A DNA stretch of 64,000 nt, taken from positions 1,116,001 to 1,180,000 of the forward strand of contig NZ_SWBP01000001.1 of the NCBI RefSeq assembly GCF_005116455.1. Direction: 5' to 3'. A program made the translations under genes and the position numbers. Of this stretch, positions 25,260 through 34,267 are shown piece by piece (position 1 is the stretch's first letter; the number at the start of each line of letters is the position of its first letter). Origin of the DNA: Pedobacter cryophilus (GTDB lineage Bacteria > Bacteroidota > Bacteroidia > Sphingobacteriales > Sphingobacteriaceae). The notes under the pieces are model-generated. The model saw nothing but the letters and a program-made list of their open reading frames with translations. It ran no database searches and was not told the DNA's origin.

Positions 25260-26999
25260 CTATTCGCCCAATTTTTTTTGATTTATTTTTTTCTCTAATA
25301 ATGCATTTGCCGGATCTAAAGCTAAAGCCTTTTTCCAATTTTGGAGTGCATTTTCTATTTCTCCAAGTTTAAAAAGGATATCACCAAGGTGTTCAAACTG
25401 TACTGCATTGTTTGGATTATTTAAAATTGCTTTCTGCATCCATACTTTTGCCTCTGCATATTTCTTTTCTTTAAACAATATCCAAGCATAAGTATCTTGA
25501 AAAGAGGCGTTATCATTCTCTAATTGATTAGTTTTTAGAGACATTTCTTCGGCCTTAGCCAAATTCTCATCTCTTAACGATAAATAGTAAGCATAATTAT
25601 TTAAGGTATAAGTATTATTAGGTTCTATAAGCAAAGCATTTTCATAAGCCGCCACAGATTCTTTGTATTTTTTTTGCTGTTGATATGCATCACCTAAGCT
25701 GCTATAAATTTGTGCTTTTAGGCTTACGTTCTCTATATCAAAACCCAAAGCATTATTAAGGTAATTAATGGCTTTATCATATTCTTTGTTTTGGATATAA
25801 CCTAAAGCCGTAAAAAAGTACAATGGATATTGGTTAGGAAATAAGGTTAAAGCTTCTTCGCCATTTTTAATAGTTCCTTTAGCATCATTTAAAGAAAGTT
25901 GTATTCTTATGAGTTGTTCCCAAATGGCATATACATTTTTGTTTAAGTCTAAGGCTTTTTGATAGGCTATTTTTGCGCTTTCGAGTTCGTTTTTCTGAAA
26001 AAGCACATCGCCATAAAGGGAAAAAGATTTTGGATCATCGGGATGTGCTTCTGTTAAAATTTTAGATAGCTCTAAAGCATATTGCAAAGCCTGCGGATCT
26101 GGAAAAGCATCAAAATACCTGATAATCACTTTAACCTTTTGGTCGATATTTAAATCAGGTTGTTTAAAAGCCATTTTTAATTCTTCAAATGCTTCTTTTG
26201 GCTTTTTTTGACCATCGTAAATTTGTGCAATGGCTAATCTAGTAAATGGATTAGTGCTATCTAAAGTTAAGGCTTTTTGATAAACGGTTAAAGCTTCATT
26301 AACCTTATCATTTGCGTAATACAGGTCTCCCAAAAAAAGATAATACCTCACATCTGAAGGGTTGTTTTTGATGAGTTGCTCTAAATCGGCAGCAGCCTTA
26401 TTGATGTCATTTTTTTTAAGATAAATTTTTTGTCGCCCTTGTAAAACCTGATCTGTTAAGCCTACTTTTTTTTCTAAATCGTTATATAAATTAAGCGCTT
26501 CATCGGCTTTGCCCATCATAAATAGGGCGTTGGCTTTATCAAAACGGTAATCTAATTTTTCGGGGGCAATTTTTATCAGCTCATTTAAAGCGTAATCTAT
26601 TAAAGCGTAATCTTGCTGCTCTTGATAAATGTTTGCCAAAAGCAACCAATACCATTCGTTATCTGTTTTAATTGCGGTAGCTTTCTGAGCAAATTCTCTG
26701 GCATTACCTAAATCGCCTTTGTTAAAATAAATTTGAGCCAGCTCATAATAAGCGTTATAATTTGTAGGATCTATTTTTAAAATTTGATTAAAATAATCTA
26801 TAGCTAAAGTTGGGTTTTGAACCACTTTTTCCCTCAAGCCCGAATAATATAATTGCACTACTTGAATGCTATCTTCTGGGCTTAACACTTTTCCGCCAAC
26901 AATTACCAGCTCTTGCTTGGGTTGTTTAGTTTTTTGCGCATAAGACGAAATGCCTATCGCGATAAGCATCATCAATAAAATATTTCGTCTGTTTCTCAT
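25260..26999 (-). CDS. Exported tetratricopeptide-repeat protein
   Basis: 579 residues with a signal peptide ending SSYAQ. The remainder is almost entirely TPR units (about 13, from residue 50 to the end), recognisable by repeated A.. .Y..AL.LDP.N patterns such as YNAYYELAQIYFNKGD and EHLGDILFKLGE. TPR solenoids mediate protein-protein binding, so this is likely a periplasmic or outer-membrane scaffold. It begins immediately at the dut stop codon and precedes the DUF4292 lipoprotein and envC, suggesting an envelope-assembly operon. No partner can be named. Confidence 0.85.
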   Translation of the reverse strand: MRNRRNILLMMLIAIGISSYAQKTKQPKQELVIVGGKVLSPEDSIQVVQLYYSGLREKVVQNPTLAIDYFNQILKIDPTNYNAYYELAQIYFNKGDLGNAREFAQKATAIKTDNEWYWLLLANIYQEQQDYALIDYALNELIKIAPEKLDYRFDKANALFMMGKADEALNLYNDLEKKVGLTDQVLQGRQKIYLKKNDINKAAADLEQLIKNNPSDVRYYLFLGDLYYANDKVNEALTVYQKALTLDSTNPFTRLAIAQIYDGQKKPKEAFEELKMAFKQPDLNIDQKVKVIIRYFDAFPDPQALQYALELSKILTEAHPDDPKSFSLYGDVLFQKNELESAKIAYQKALDLNKNVYAIWEQLIRIQLSLNDAKGTIKNGEEALTLFPNQYPLYFFTALGYIQNKEYDKAINYLNNALGFDIENVSLKAQIYSSLGDAYQQQKKYKESVAAYENALLIEPNNTYTLNNYAYYLSLRDENLAKAEEMSLKTNQLENDNASFQDTYAWILFKEKKYAEAKVWMQKAILNNPNNAVQFEHLGDILFKLGEIENALQNWKKALALDPANALLEKKINQKKLGE

Positions 27000-27434
27000 T
27001 TATTTTACTCCTGTATGTCCGTAACCACCGGCGCCTCTTTCTGTTTCAGAAAGTTCATTGGTTTGTACCCATTGCGCTTTTTCATGATTAGCAATAATCA
27101 TTTGAGCAATTCTATCGCCATCTCCAATCATAAAATCTTCTTGAGAAAGATTAATTAATAACACTTTAATTTCGCCACGGTAATCTGCATCTATGGTGCC
27201 CGGCGAGTTTAACACCGTAACACCAAATTTAAACGCTAAACCACTTCTTGGTCTTATTTGCGCTTCAAAACCTATAGGTAATTCTATAAACAAACCAGTT
27301 GCAATAAGTTTTCTTTCGAAAGGTTTTATCGTAACAGCTTCTTCCAAATTGGCTCTTAAATCCATACCAGCAGAAGCTAAAGTTTCATAAGCCGGAAGCG
27401 GATGTTTAGATTGATTGATGATATTTATATTCAT
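27000..27434 (-). CDS. dut: dUTP diphosphatase (dUTPase)
   Basis: Hydrolyses dUTP to dUMP, keeping uracil out of DNA and feeding thymidylate synthesis. At 144 residues it is a homotrimeric-type enzyme with all five motifs: [30 protein letters not shown] (catalytic Asp), GDRIAQMII and the C-terminal [11 protein letters not shown], in which the usual FGSTG is YGHTG. Its start overlaps the flippase stop by 4 bases (ATGA) and its stop abuts the TPR gene, so it lies mid-operon. Confidence 0.96.
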   Translation of the reverse strand: MNINIINQSKHPLPAYETLASAGMDLRANLEEAVTIKPFERKLIATGLFIELPIGFEAQIRPRSGLAFKFGVTVLNSPGTIDADYRGEIKVLLINLSQEDFMIGDGDRIAQMIIANHEKAQWVQTNELSETERGAGGYGHTGVK

Positions 27435-28915
27435 AAACTGGATAATATTTTTTTTAATGGCTTGCGCTCGATATATAAAATTAATAAGCCGAAAGTTACA
27501 AAAAGTAGGTTTCCTACAATTAAGTTTCTTTTAAAAACTACAAAAGATAAGATTACTATGATGATTGATAAAGCTAAGTAGCCCATATTTCTTTTTAAAT
27601 CATAAGGAATTGGGTAGTTTTTTTGACCAAGAATGTAGGATAAAATCATCATACTGGTGTAAGCCAATAAAGAAACCCACGCCGAAGCCATAAAACCATA
27701 TTTTGGAATAAAAATAATGTTTAACACGATGGTAATTATAGCGCCTAAGCCAGAAATATAAAGCCCAAACCTAGTTTGGTCTGATAGTTTATACCAAATA
27801 GACAAATTCATGTAAATGCCTAAACTTACATAGCCAAACAACAAAATTGGAATTACATTTAAACCTACCCAAAACTCTTCGGCAATAAAATATTTTAGAA
27901 TTTCTATGTTAGCAACTATACCCACACATATCAAACAGATTGCTAAAACAAAGTAATTCATAATTTGAGCATAAGTTTTTGTGGCGTTTTCTTGCTTAGC
28001 ATGACTGAAGAAAAAAGGTTCGGCACCCAGTCGGTACGCCATAATAAAAATGCTTAAAAACACCGCTATTTTAGCGCAACCAGCATAAATACCTGTTTGG
28101 CTTTCACTAATTGTCGTTGGTAATAAATGACTGAGAAAGATTTTGTCAATATTCTCATTAATAATAAAAGATAAGTTAGCCACAAAAATAGGCCAACTAT
28201 AGCTTAACATTTCTAGCAATAATTTTTTATCGAGTTTAAATTTAAGTTGAAAAATCTCTGGTAATAAAAGTAAGAAAGTAAGTATACTGGCAATTAAATT
28301 TGATAAAAACACATAACCAATCCATTTTGGGCGATACCATACTGATAAAGTATCAGCTAAAAATAATTGATGTTTAATAATGATTGGAATCACAAAAATG
28401 AAAAATAAATTGAGACCAATAAATGTTAAAACATTTACTAATTTAATGATAGAATATCTGCCTGGCTTACCTTCTGATCTCACTTTTGCAAAAGGAACCA
28501 CGCTTAATGCATCTATTATCAAAATGAAAATGAAGTATTTGATGTAGGTAGTAAAATCTATTAAAGATGTGCTTCTTCCATCTTGTAGTAAAACGGCAAT
28601 GGGCTTTAAAAAAAGTAAGCTGCTTATTAAAAATAGCAAACTTATAAAAGCTACCACAATAAAAGTGTTGCTGTAGATGATATCTTTTTTACCTTCTTTT
28701 TTATTGATATAACGAAAAAAAGCGGTTTCCATTCCAAAAGATAGTAAGGCATTTAAAAGCGATGCATAGCTATACATTTCACTAAAAATACCATAGAGCT
28801 TTTTGCCGTAAACGTTAGTGTATATTGGCGTAAGGAAGAAATTTAAGATGCGGGAGGCTACCGTACTGATACCATAAATAGCGGTTTGCCCTGCAAATTT
28901 TTTAATTGTCGACAA
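27431..28915 (-). CDS. Polysaccharide/oligosaccharide flippase (Wzx/MOP superfamily)
   Basis: 494 residues with about 12-14 hydrophobic helices along the whole length. The N-terminus [20 protein letters not shown] and the early [12 protein letters not shown] region match polysaccharide biosynthesis/lipid-linked oligosaccharide exporters of the MOP group. It probably flips a lipid-linked sugar across the inner membrane; the cargo is unknown, and no glycosyltransferase genes lie nearby. The start is a TTG one base after the acylphosphatase stop; there is no ATG near the conserved N-terminus. The stop overlaps dut by 4 bases. Confidence 0.87.
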   Translation of the reverse strand: MSTIKKFAGQTAIYGISTVASRILNFFLTPIYTNVYGKKLYGIFSEMYSYASLLNALLSFGMETAFFRYINKKEGKKDIIYSNTFIVVAFISLLFLISSLLFLKPIAVLLQDGRSTSLIDFTTYIKYFIFILIIDALSVVPFAKVRSEGKPGRYSIIKLVNVLTFIGLNLFFIFVIPIIIKHQLFLADTLSVWYRPKWIGYVFLSNLIASILTFLLLLPEIFQLKFKLDKKLLLEMLSYSWPIFVANLSFIINENIDKIFLSHLLPTTISESQTGIYAGCAKIAVFLSIFIMAYRLGAEPFFFSHAKQENATKTYAQIMNYFVLAICLICVGIVANIEILKYFIAEEFWVGLNVIPILLFGYVSLGIYMNLSIWYKLSDQTRFGLYISGLGAIITIVLNIIFIPKYGFMASAWVSLLAYTSMMILSYILGQKNYPIPYDLKRNMGYLALSIIIVILSFVVFKRNLIVGNLLFVTFGLLILYIERKPLKKILSSL

Positions 28916-28916
28916 G

Positions 28917-29189
28917 TTATTTCTTTAAAATATTAAAATTCTGATAGTTTTTTGCTTCCATTTCTTCCATCACTATATCGTCAACTCGGGCGTTATCTGG
29001 CCCGTATTTGCACCAATCAATAAACTCATCCATCATCTCTTCATCTCCTTCGGCTTCTATATAAACAGAGCCATCTTTTTGGTTTTTTATGATGCCTTTA
29101 ATCCCCATTTGATCTGCTACAGCTTTAGTAGAAACCCGGTAAGCAACTCTTTGTACCCTGCCCGAAACCACAATTTTTAATGCTTTCAT
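28917..29189 (-). CDS. acyP: Acylphosphatase
   Basis: Small cytoplasmic enzyme hydrolysing acyl phosphates. 90 residues, the family size. The signature is partly altered: instead of the usual G-R-V-Q-G-V-G-F-R it reads GRVQRVAYR, keeping the phosphate-binding Arg, while the catalytic Asn is present in IKNQKDGSV. The Gly-to-Arg and Gly-to-Ala changes are in the phosphate loop, so activity may be reduced; this is inference. One base separates it from the flippase gene downstream. Confidence 0.92.
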   Translation of the reverse strand: MKALKIVVSGRVQRVAYRVSTKAVADQMGIKGIIKNQKDGSVYIEAEGDEEMMDEFIDWCKYGPDNARVDDIVMEEMEAKNYQNFNILKK

Positions 29190-29236
29190 TATAAGATTTA
29201 CAATTAATGATATTTTTTTAAGCTGTTAAAAATGAT

Positions 29237-30181
29237 TTAAAACTTTAAAGCCTGTAATTTTTCTTTCTCAACTAAAAACTCATTCCATATTTGTTCTAAA
29301 ATGGTTTTGGCCGGTAATATATCTTTAAAATTTGCAGCTACTTGTCCAATTTCTAATTCCCCATTTTGGATATCTCCTTCAAACATTCCTTTTTTAGCTT
29401 TGCCTTTTCCAAGCAAATGAATCAATCCTTCTTTATCAAGGCCATTTAAATCAGCTTCAAATATTTCTCGAGCAAAGTCATTCTCCAATAACCTAACTGG
29501 AGTAAGTTTTTTCATGCTCAATTTTGTAGATCCTTCTTTTGCCTGAATAATAGCATCTTTAAAATTTTGATGAGCTGATGATTCAACTGAAGCTGCAAAT
29601 CTACTTCCAATTTGAACGGCTTCGGCACCTAAAGCAAAAGCAGCTAACATACTTTTTCCTGATGAAATTCCACCGGCGGCTATTACCGGAATATTTACTT
29701 CATCAACTATTTTAGGAATTAAACAAAGTGTGGTGGTTTCTTCTTTTCCGTTATGGCCACCGGCTTCAAAACCTTCGGCTACTAAAGCATCCACACCTGC
29801 ATCTACCGCTTTATGGGCAAATTTAGAATTTGCAATTACATGAACAACTTTTATGCCTTCGGCTTTTAATATGGCAGTCCAAATATTAGGATTGCCAGCA
29901 GAGGTGAACACAACCGGCACTTTTTCTTTGATAATGGTTTCTACATGCTCTTCAATAGATGGATATAACAGCGGTAAATTAACTGCAAAATTGTTAGAAG
30001 TATGTTGTTTGGTTTTTTGAATATGATTTTTTAAAACATCAGGATACATAGAGCCGGCACCAATAATACCTAAGCCACCAGCATTAGAAACCGCCGAAGC
30101 CAATTCCCAGCCGCTACACCAAACCATGCCTGCTTGTATAATGGGAAATTTAATTTGAAGTAACTGGCAAACTCTATTCAT
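29237..30181 (-). CDS. Nitronate monooxygenase / FabK-like flavoprotein
   Basis: 314 residues, TIM-barrel FMN protein. Seen: PIIQAGMVWCSGWELASAVSNAGGLGIIGAG at the N-terminus (written in parts: PIIQAGM, SNAGGLG), VHVIANSKFA, the EGFEAGGHNG loop and the FMN-phosphate site AAGGISSGKSM...GAEAVQIGSRF. The family includes nitronate monooxygenases and FabK enoyl-ACP reductases; the sequence does not decide between them. FabK usually has a neighbouring fab gene, which is absent here, so an oxidoreductase of the nitronate group is the default. It lies 46 bases after the amidohydrolase and 47 before acyP. Confidence 0.85.
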   Translation of the reverse strand: MNRVCQLLQIKFPIIQAGMVWCSGWELASAVSNAGGLGIIGAGSMYPDVLKNHIQKTKQHTSNNFAVNLPLLYPSIEEHVETIIKEKVPVVFTSAGNPNIWTAILKAEGIKVVHVIANSKFAHKAVDAGVDALVAEGFEAGGHNGKEETTTLCLIPKIVDEVNIPVIAAGGISSGKSMLAAFALGAEAVQIGSRFAASVESSAHQNFKDAIIQAKEGSTKLSMKKLTPVRLLENDFAREIFEADLNGLDKEGLIHLLGKGKAKKGMFEGDIQNGELEIGQVAANFKDILPAKTILEQIWNEFLVEKEKLQALKF

Positions 30182-30227
30182 TCTTTGTAAAAATGAAGCT
30201 TTATTGGCAATTCACAAAATAGAAAAC

Positions 30228-31391
30228 TTAAATTAACTTTTTCACCGTAGATTTATCACTCAATTTGCCGTTTTTTAAATGACTAATTAAGTTTAATCCG
30301 GGTGTTTTACCTGTTGCAATAGTTCCTAAATCGTTATCAAAACCCAAAAATTTTGCGCCATTAATGGTTGCCCATTGTAAAAGTTGAGTAAAAGAAAGAT
30401 AATCTATATTTTTTTGCAGCACTTTCATTTCACTCAAAAGGCATAATTGATCATTAGAAGCTAAGCTATCAGTACCAATGGTAATAGGATAATTATTATG
30501 CTTAAAAAAATCAAAAGTAGGCAGTTTGTTTTCTATGTAAAGATTGGCATTGGGGCAAAAACACCAGTTAATTTTAAGATTAAATCTTTTGGTGAAATAA
30601 ATGTCTTTTAGGCTAGTGTAAGTATTGTGAACCAATAAAATTGGTTGATTATCGGGTAAAAAAGGAATAAGAGTTTGTAAAGAATTTTTTGATTGAGCTT
30701 TAAAGCCGTCAACATTGATGTTCATTTCTTTAAAAAACTCCATAAATGGACCATCTTTATATCTGTAAAGAAAATTTTCTTCTTCATTTTCTTGATTATG
30801 GATAGAGATGGGATTGTTTACTTTTTTGCAAAATTTAGTCAGATTTTTTAATAATTCTTTTGACAAGGAATAAGGAGCATGCGGAGTAATAGAAGAAGAA
30901 TTTTGAAAGTGTGTTTGTAGTTTTAAAGCTTGTGCGATTGTTGCCTCTGCTTTTGCAGGATCAAAACCTAACATTTCTATAAAAGTGTGGTACTTTATGT
31001 TGCTTTTTTCTTTTACTGATGCTGAAATAGATTGATTGGCAATATCACCAACGGCTACAATGCCATTTTGAAACATTTGCTCATCAGCTTTTTTCATGGC
31101 ATTTATCACTTTTTCCTCTTCTTCTTGCCTTTTACCGATTACATTTTTTATAAAAGGAATTAGCCCAGTTCCTTTTTCTATTTTTTGATGAAGATGCGAA
31201 AGCTCTAAATGACAGTGTGCATTTACAAATCCAGGGACAATTACTCCATTAAAGCGTTCTATGTTAGGGTCTGATAAAGCTTTTTCATTAGTTACTGCTA
31301 AAATTTTGCCGAGATCATCTGTTACTACAATACCGTTTTGTATAGGCTCTCCCTCTAAAGTAAAAATATAATCGGCACTAAATCTTCTCAT
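30228..31391 (-). CDS. Amidohydrolase, candidate aminofutalosine deaminase
   Basis: 387 residues of the metal-dependent amidohydrolase superfamily (deaminase group with TrzA/AtzA and MTA/SAH deaminases). Metal and catalytic motifs: NAHCHLELSH (about residue 57), TPHAPYSLS, SIHNQENEEE, LLVHNTY and TIGTDSLASN with the closing metal-binding Asp. Because mqnB (futalosine hydrolase) and mqnD are present in this window, an enzyme deaminating aminofutalosine is required; members of this amidohydrolase group (MqnX) perform that step elsewhere. Assignment to MqnX is inference from family and pathway need, not from a diagnostic motif. It precedes the nitronate-monooxygenase-like gene. Confidence 0.72.
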   Translation of the reverse strand: MRRFSADYIFTLEGEPIQNGIVVTDDLGKILAVTNEKALSDPNIERFNGVIVPGFVNAHCHLELSHLHQKIEKGTGLIPFIKNVIGKRQEEEEKVINAMKKADEQMFQNGIVAVGDIANQSISASVKEKSNIKYHTFIEMLGFDPAKAEATIAQALKLQTHFQNSSSITPHAPYSLSKELLKNLTKFCKKVNNPISIHNQENEEENFLYRYKDGPFMEFFKEMNINVDGFKAQSKNSLQTLIPFLPDNQPILLVHNTYTSLKDIYFTKRFNLKINWCFCPNANLYIENKLPTFDFFKHNNYPITIGTDSLASNDQLCLLSEMKVLQKNIDYLSFTQLLQWATINGAKFLGFDNDLGTIATGKTPGLNLISHLKNGKLSDKSTVKKLI

Positions 31392-31795
31392 AAGTAGTTA
31401 AAAAAAAAGAAAAATTTTATTGTTAAAATTTGAACAATAATTTTACTCAAAAGGTTTCTATTTTAGTAATAATATCTTTAAATAATTAATTTTTATAATT
31501 ATAAAAATGAAACAAGCATTATAAATTAATTATGATTTTAAAATAGCAATAAATAGCCAAAAAATTGTACTTCTAATAAATAGGAACTGGAGTTGGGATG
31601 CAATATTTGAGTAAAATAAGCTGAATGGTAATGTTAACCTCTTTTTTTTGGACTTTTTGAGAGGAAAGGGGCTATAATGTACCGCCAGATTATCGTAGCG
31701 AAAGAGCTTGCAATTGCCCCAAAAAATTTTTTTTATAAAAACGCCGATAAGATTTTTTAGGTTTTATCGGCGAAGTGTGTTTTATATCTTTTTAA
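31392..31795. other. 404-bp intergenic region
   Basis: Mostly A+T. It holds an AT-only inverted repeat near the left end (TTATTGTT at 31417-31424 with AACAATAA at 31433-31440) beside a T-run on the minus strand, just upstream of the amidohydrolase. There is also a GC-richer, potentially folded island around 31636-31722, and the pgl terminator at the right. No convincing ORF. Confidence 0.6.
31737..31772 (-). terminator. Rho-independent terminator of zwf-pgl
   Basis: Perfect 9-bp stem CGCCGATAA/TTATCGGCG with a 13-nt loop. On the minus strand it is followed directly by TTTTT. It lies 23 bases after the pgl stop codon. Confidence 0.88.
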
Positions 31796-32527
31796 TTAAG
31801 ATTTACTGAGTTTTGCAATTGCGGCCTCATCAACAAACCATTGCAATTCACCATTTTTTGGCGCTATTAATTGAGCAGGATATTTGGAAATGTCTTTTTC
31901 GGCTTCAAAAATTGCTTTTATTGCATCGGCCTTATTAGCGCCAAAAGCTAAAAAAGCTACATTTTTAGCTTGGTTAATTAAAGGGGCTGTCATACTAATG
32001 CGGTAAACTTGCTTGTCTTTTAGATACACTTCTTTAACCAGTTCTTCATCTATCCAAACTATTTCTGTACCAGGAAACAATGACGCTGTGTGGGCATCAT
32101 CTCCTAATCCTAAAATAATGAGATCAAAATAAGGTTCTTTATCTTTTGTAAAGAATTGACAAATGCAACGTTCATAATCTAAGGCAGCTGATTCTGGATC
32201 TAAAGAAGTATCTACCTTAAAAACCTGATTTTCTTTGATGTTTAAGGCGTCTAAGAAAGCGTTTTTTGCCATTAAATAATTACTATCAGGATGGCTGTGT
32301 TCTACATAGCGCTCATCGCCAAAAAAGAAAAATACTTTAGTCCAGTCTATCTGGTTTTTGTATTCATCAGAGGCTAACAATTGGTATAATTTTTTTGGCG
32401 AACTTCCTCCAGATAGCGCAACAGAGAATTTATTATTTGCAGCGATGGCTTGTTGAGCACATTTTACAAAATAATTAGCAAAAGCTTTGTATAGCTCATC
32501 TGTATTGGCAAAAACGTTTAGTTTCAT
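31796..32527 (-). CDS. pgl: 6-phosphogluconolactonase
   Basis: Hydrolyses 6-phosphogluconolactone, the second step of the oxidative pentose phosphate pathway. 243 residues, DevB/SOL type. Motifs: ALSGGSSPKKLYQLLAS, FFFGDERYVEHSHPDSN, ILGLGDDAHTASLFPG and the ITMTAPLINQA-like strand (SMTAPLINQAK). The ATG overlaps the zwf stop by 4 bases, giving a tight zwf-pgl unit that channels glucose-6-phosphate to 6-phosphogluconate. A strong terminator follows. No gnd gene is adjacent downstream. Confidence 0.96.
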   Translation of the reverse strand: MKLNVFANTDELYKAFANYFVKCAQQAIAANNKFSVALSGGSSPKKLYQLLASDEYKNQIDWTKVFFFFGDERYVEHSHPDSNYLMAKNAFLDALNIKENQVFKVDTSLDPESAALDYERCICQFFTKDKEPYFDLIILGLGDDAHTASLFPGTEIVWIDEELVKEVYLKDKQVYRISMTAPLINQAKNVAFLAFGANKADAIKAIFEAEKDISKYPAQLIAPKNGELQWFVDEAAIAKLSKS

Positions 32528-34050
32528 TTTTTTTCTTTTTCAGATTTCTTAATAGGTAGCGTAAACCAATGAAAACCGTCTTTTGCTATTAAAGCTTCTG
32601 CAGTTTCTGGTCCCCAGCTATCGGCAGAATAATTTGGAAAGCTGATACTTTTTTTGGATTCCCAGCTTTCTAAAACAGGCATTAATAATTCCCAAGCAGT
32701 TTCTACTTGATCTCCACGCATAAATAAGGTTTGATCACCTTTCATAGCGTCTAATAATAACGTTTCGTAAGCTTCTGGAGTATCTGTTGAATAAGTTCCG
32801 TCGTAATTAAAAACCATGTCAACAGGGTTTAATATCATGTCTAAACCTGGTCTTTTGGCTTGAACTTGTAAACGGATGCTCATTTCTGGCTGTATACTAA
32901 TAATAAGCCTATTTTGCTGCCAACTTTCTGTTGATTTGGAAGGAAAAATTAAATGCGGAACGTCTTTAAATTGGATACTAATAATAGAAGATTTTTGATG
33001 AATTCTTTTTCCTGTTCTTACATAAAAAGGAACATTTTGCCATCTCCAGTTGTCAATAAAAAACTTTAACGCAGCAAAAGTTTCGGTATTAGAATCTGGA
33101 TCTACATCTTTTTCTTCGCGGTAGCCTACTACTTTTTCGCCCTCAACCCAACCTTCGCTGTATTGCCCTCTAACTGTATTGTGTCTAATTTCTTCTGACC
33201 CAAATTTGCGCATGGCTCTTAAAACATCAACTTTTCTATTGCGAATTTCCTCGGCATCAAAATTTACCGGAGGTTCCATGGCCACTAAACACAAAACTTG
33301 TAAAATATGATTTTGTACCATATCTCTTAAAGCGCCCGAGGTGTTGTAATAACCGCCACGATCTTCTACACCAATATCTTCGGTTACAGAAATTTGAACA
33401 TGTTCTATATAATTACGATTCCAAATGGGTTCAAAAAGTGCATTTGCAAACCGAAAAGCCAACATGTTTTGTACCGTTTCTTTTCCTAAATAATGATCTA
33501 TCCTGTAGATTTGAGATTCGTGAAATATATTTTTTAATAAATGATTGAGTTCTTTAGCTGATTCTAAATCATGACCAAAAGGCTTCTCCACAACAATTCT
33601 GGTTCTGTTTATATCATTAGCCAGCTTCATTTTTGCTAAATTTTTAGCAATAATTGGGAAGAATTGAGGCGTTACTGCCAGGTAATGAATAATTACAGAA
33701 GGTTCAGACCAAGAAGCATCACATGTTTCAATAATCTTTTCCATCTTTTCATAATCTTTTTCATTATGAACATCGGCTTTTAAATAAGAAATATGCTCTG
33801 CAAATTCAGCCCATTTATCTTTTTCGGCTTTGCCGCTTCTAGAGTGTTTGTTTACACCTTCTAGCAACACCTCTCTAAAGCTGTCATCTTGATACGCTGT
33901 GCGTCCTAAACCAACTATTTTAAATTCTTTAGGCATGTATTCTGCTAAAAAAAGATTGTACAAGGCTGGTATCAATTTTCTTTCGGCAAGGTCTCCTGTG
34001 CCGCCAAAAATCATGAATACGGTTGGTTTGGGTTTAATGTGGGCTTTCAT
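32524..34050 (-). CDS. zwf: Glucose-6-phosphate 1-dehydrogenase
   Basis: First enzyme of the oxidative pentose phosphate pathway, producing NADPH. 508 residues. Motifs: IFGGTGDLAERKLIPAL (dinucleotide fold near residue 15), VVEKPFGHDL, RIDHYLGKETVQN with the catalytic His and substrate-binding residues (about 190-202), and VRTGKRI in the C-terminal domain. It precedes pgl with a 4-base overlap. 217 AT-rich bases separate it from a sugar kinase upstream on the same strand, so a separate promoter is likely, but I see no clear consensus. Confidence 0.97.
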   Translation of the reverse strand: MKAHIKPKPTVFMIFGGTGDLAERKLIPALYNLFLAEYMPKEFKIVGLGRTAYQDDSFREVLLEGVNKHSRSGKAEKDKWAEFAEHISYLKADVHNEKDYEKMEKIIETCDASWSEPSVIIHYLAVTPQFFPIIAKNLAKMKLANDINRTRIVVEKPFGHDLESAKELNHLLKNIFHESQIYRIDHYLGKETVQNMLAFRFANALFEPIWNRNYIEHVQISVTEDIGVEDRGGYYNTSGALRDMVQNHILQVLCLVAMEPPVNFDAEEIRNRKVDVLRAMRKFGSEEIRHNTVRGQYSEGWVEGEKVVGYREEKDVDPDSNTETFAALKFFIDNWRWQNVPFYVRTGKRIHQKSSIISIQFKDVPHLIFPSKSTESWQQNRLIISIQPEMSIRLQVQAKRPGLDMILNPVDMVFNYDGTYSTDTPEAYETLLLDAMKGDQTLFMRGDQVETAWELLMPVLESWESKKSISFPNYSADSWGPETAEALIAKDGFHWFTLPIKKSEKEKK

Positions 34051-34267
34051 TTTACGTTATACTTCCATTTTTTAAAAAGTCTTCTTAATCGGTTTTTTTA
34101 GGTTGATTGTTGAAGATTTTTTTCGTCACCATCATATCTTTAAAGTTTAAAAGCAATTTTTATTTATGCCAATTTCTTTTAAAAATTTAGGAATGTGTTA
34201 ACAGATATTTGAATTTATTATTTAATTAATAGTTTACAGGGGCTAAAAATAGAAAAATAATTTAAAG

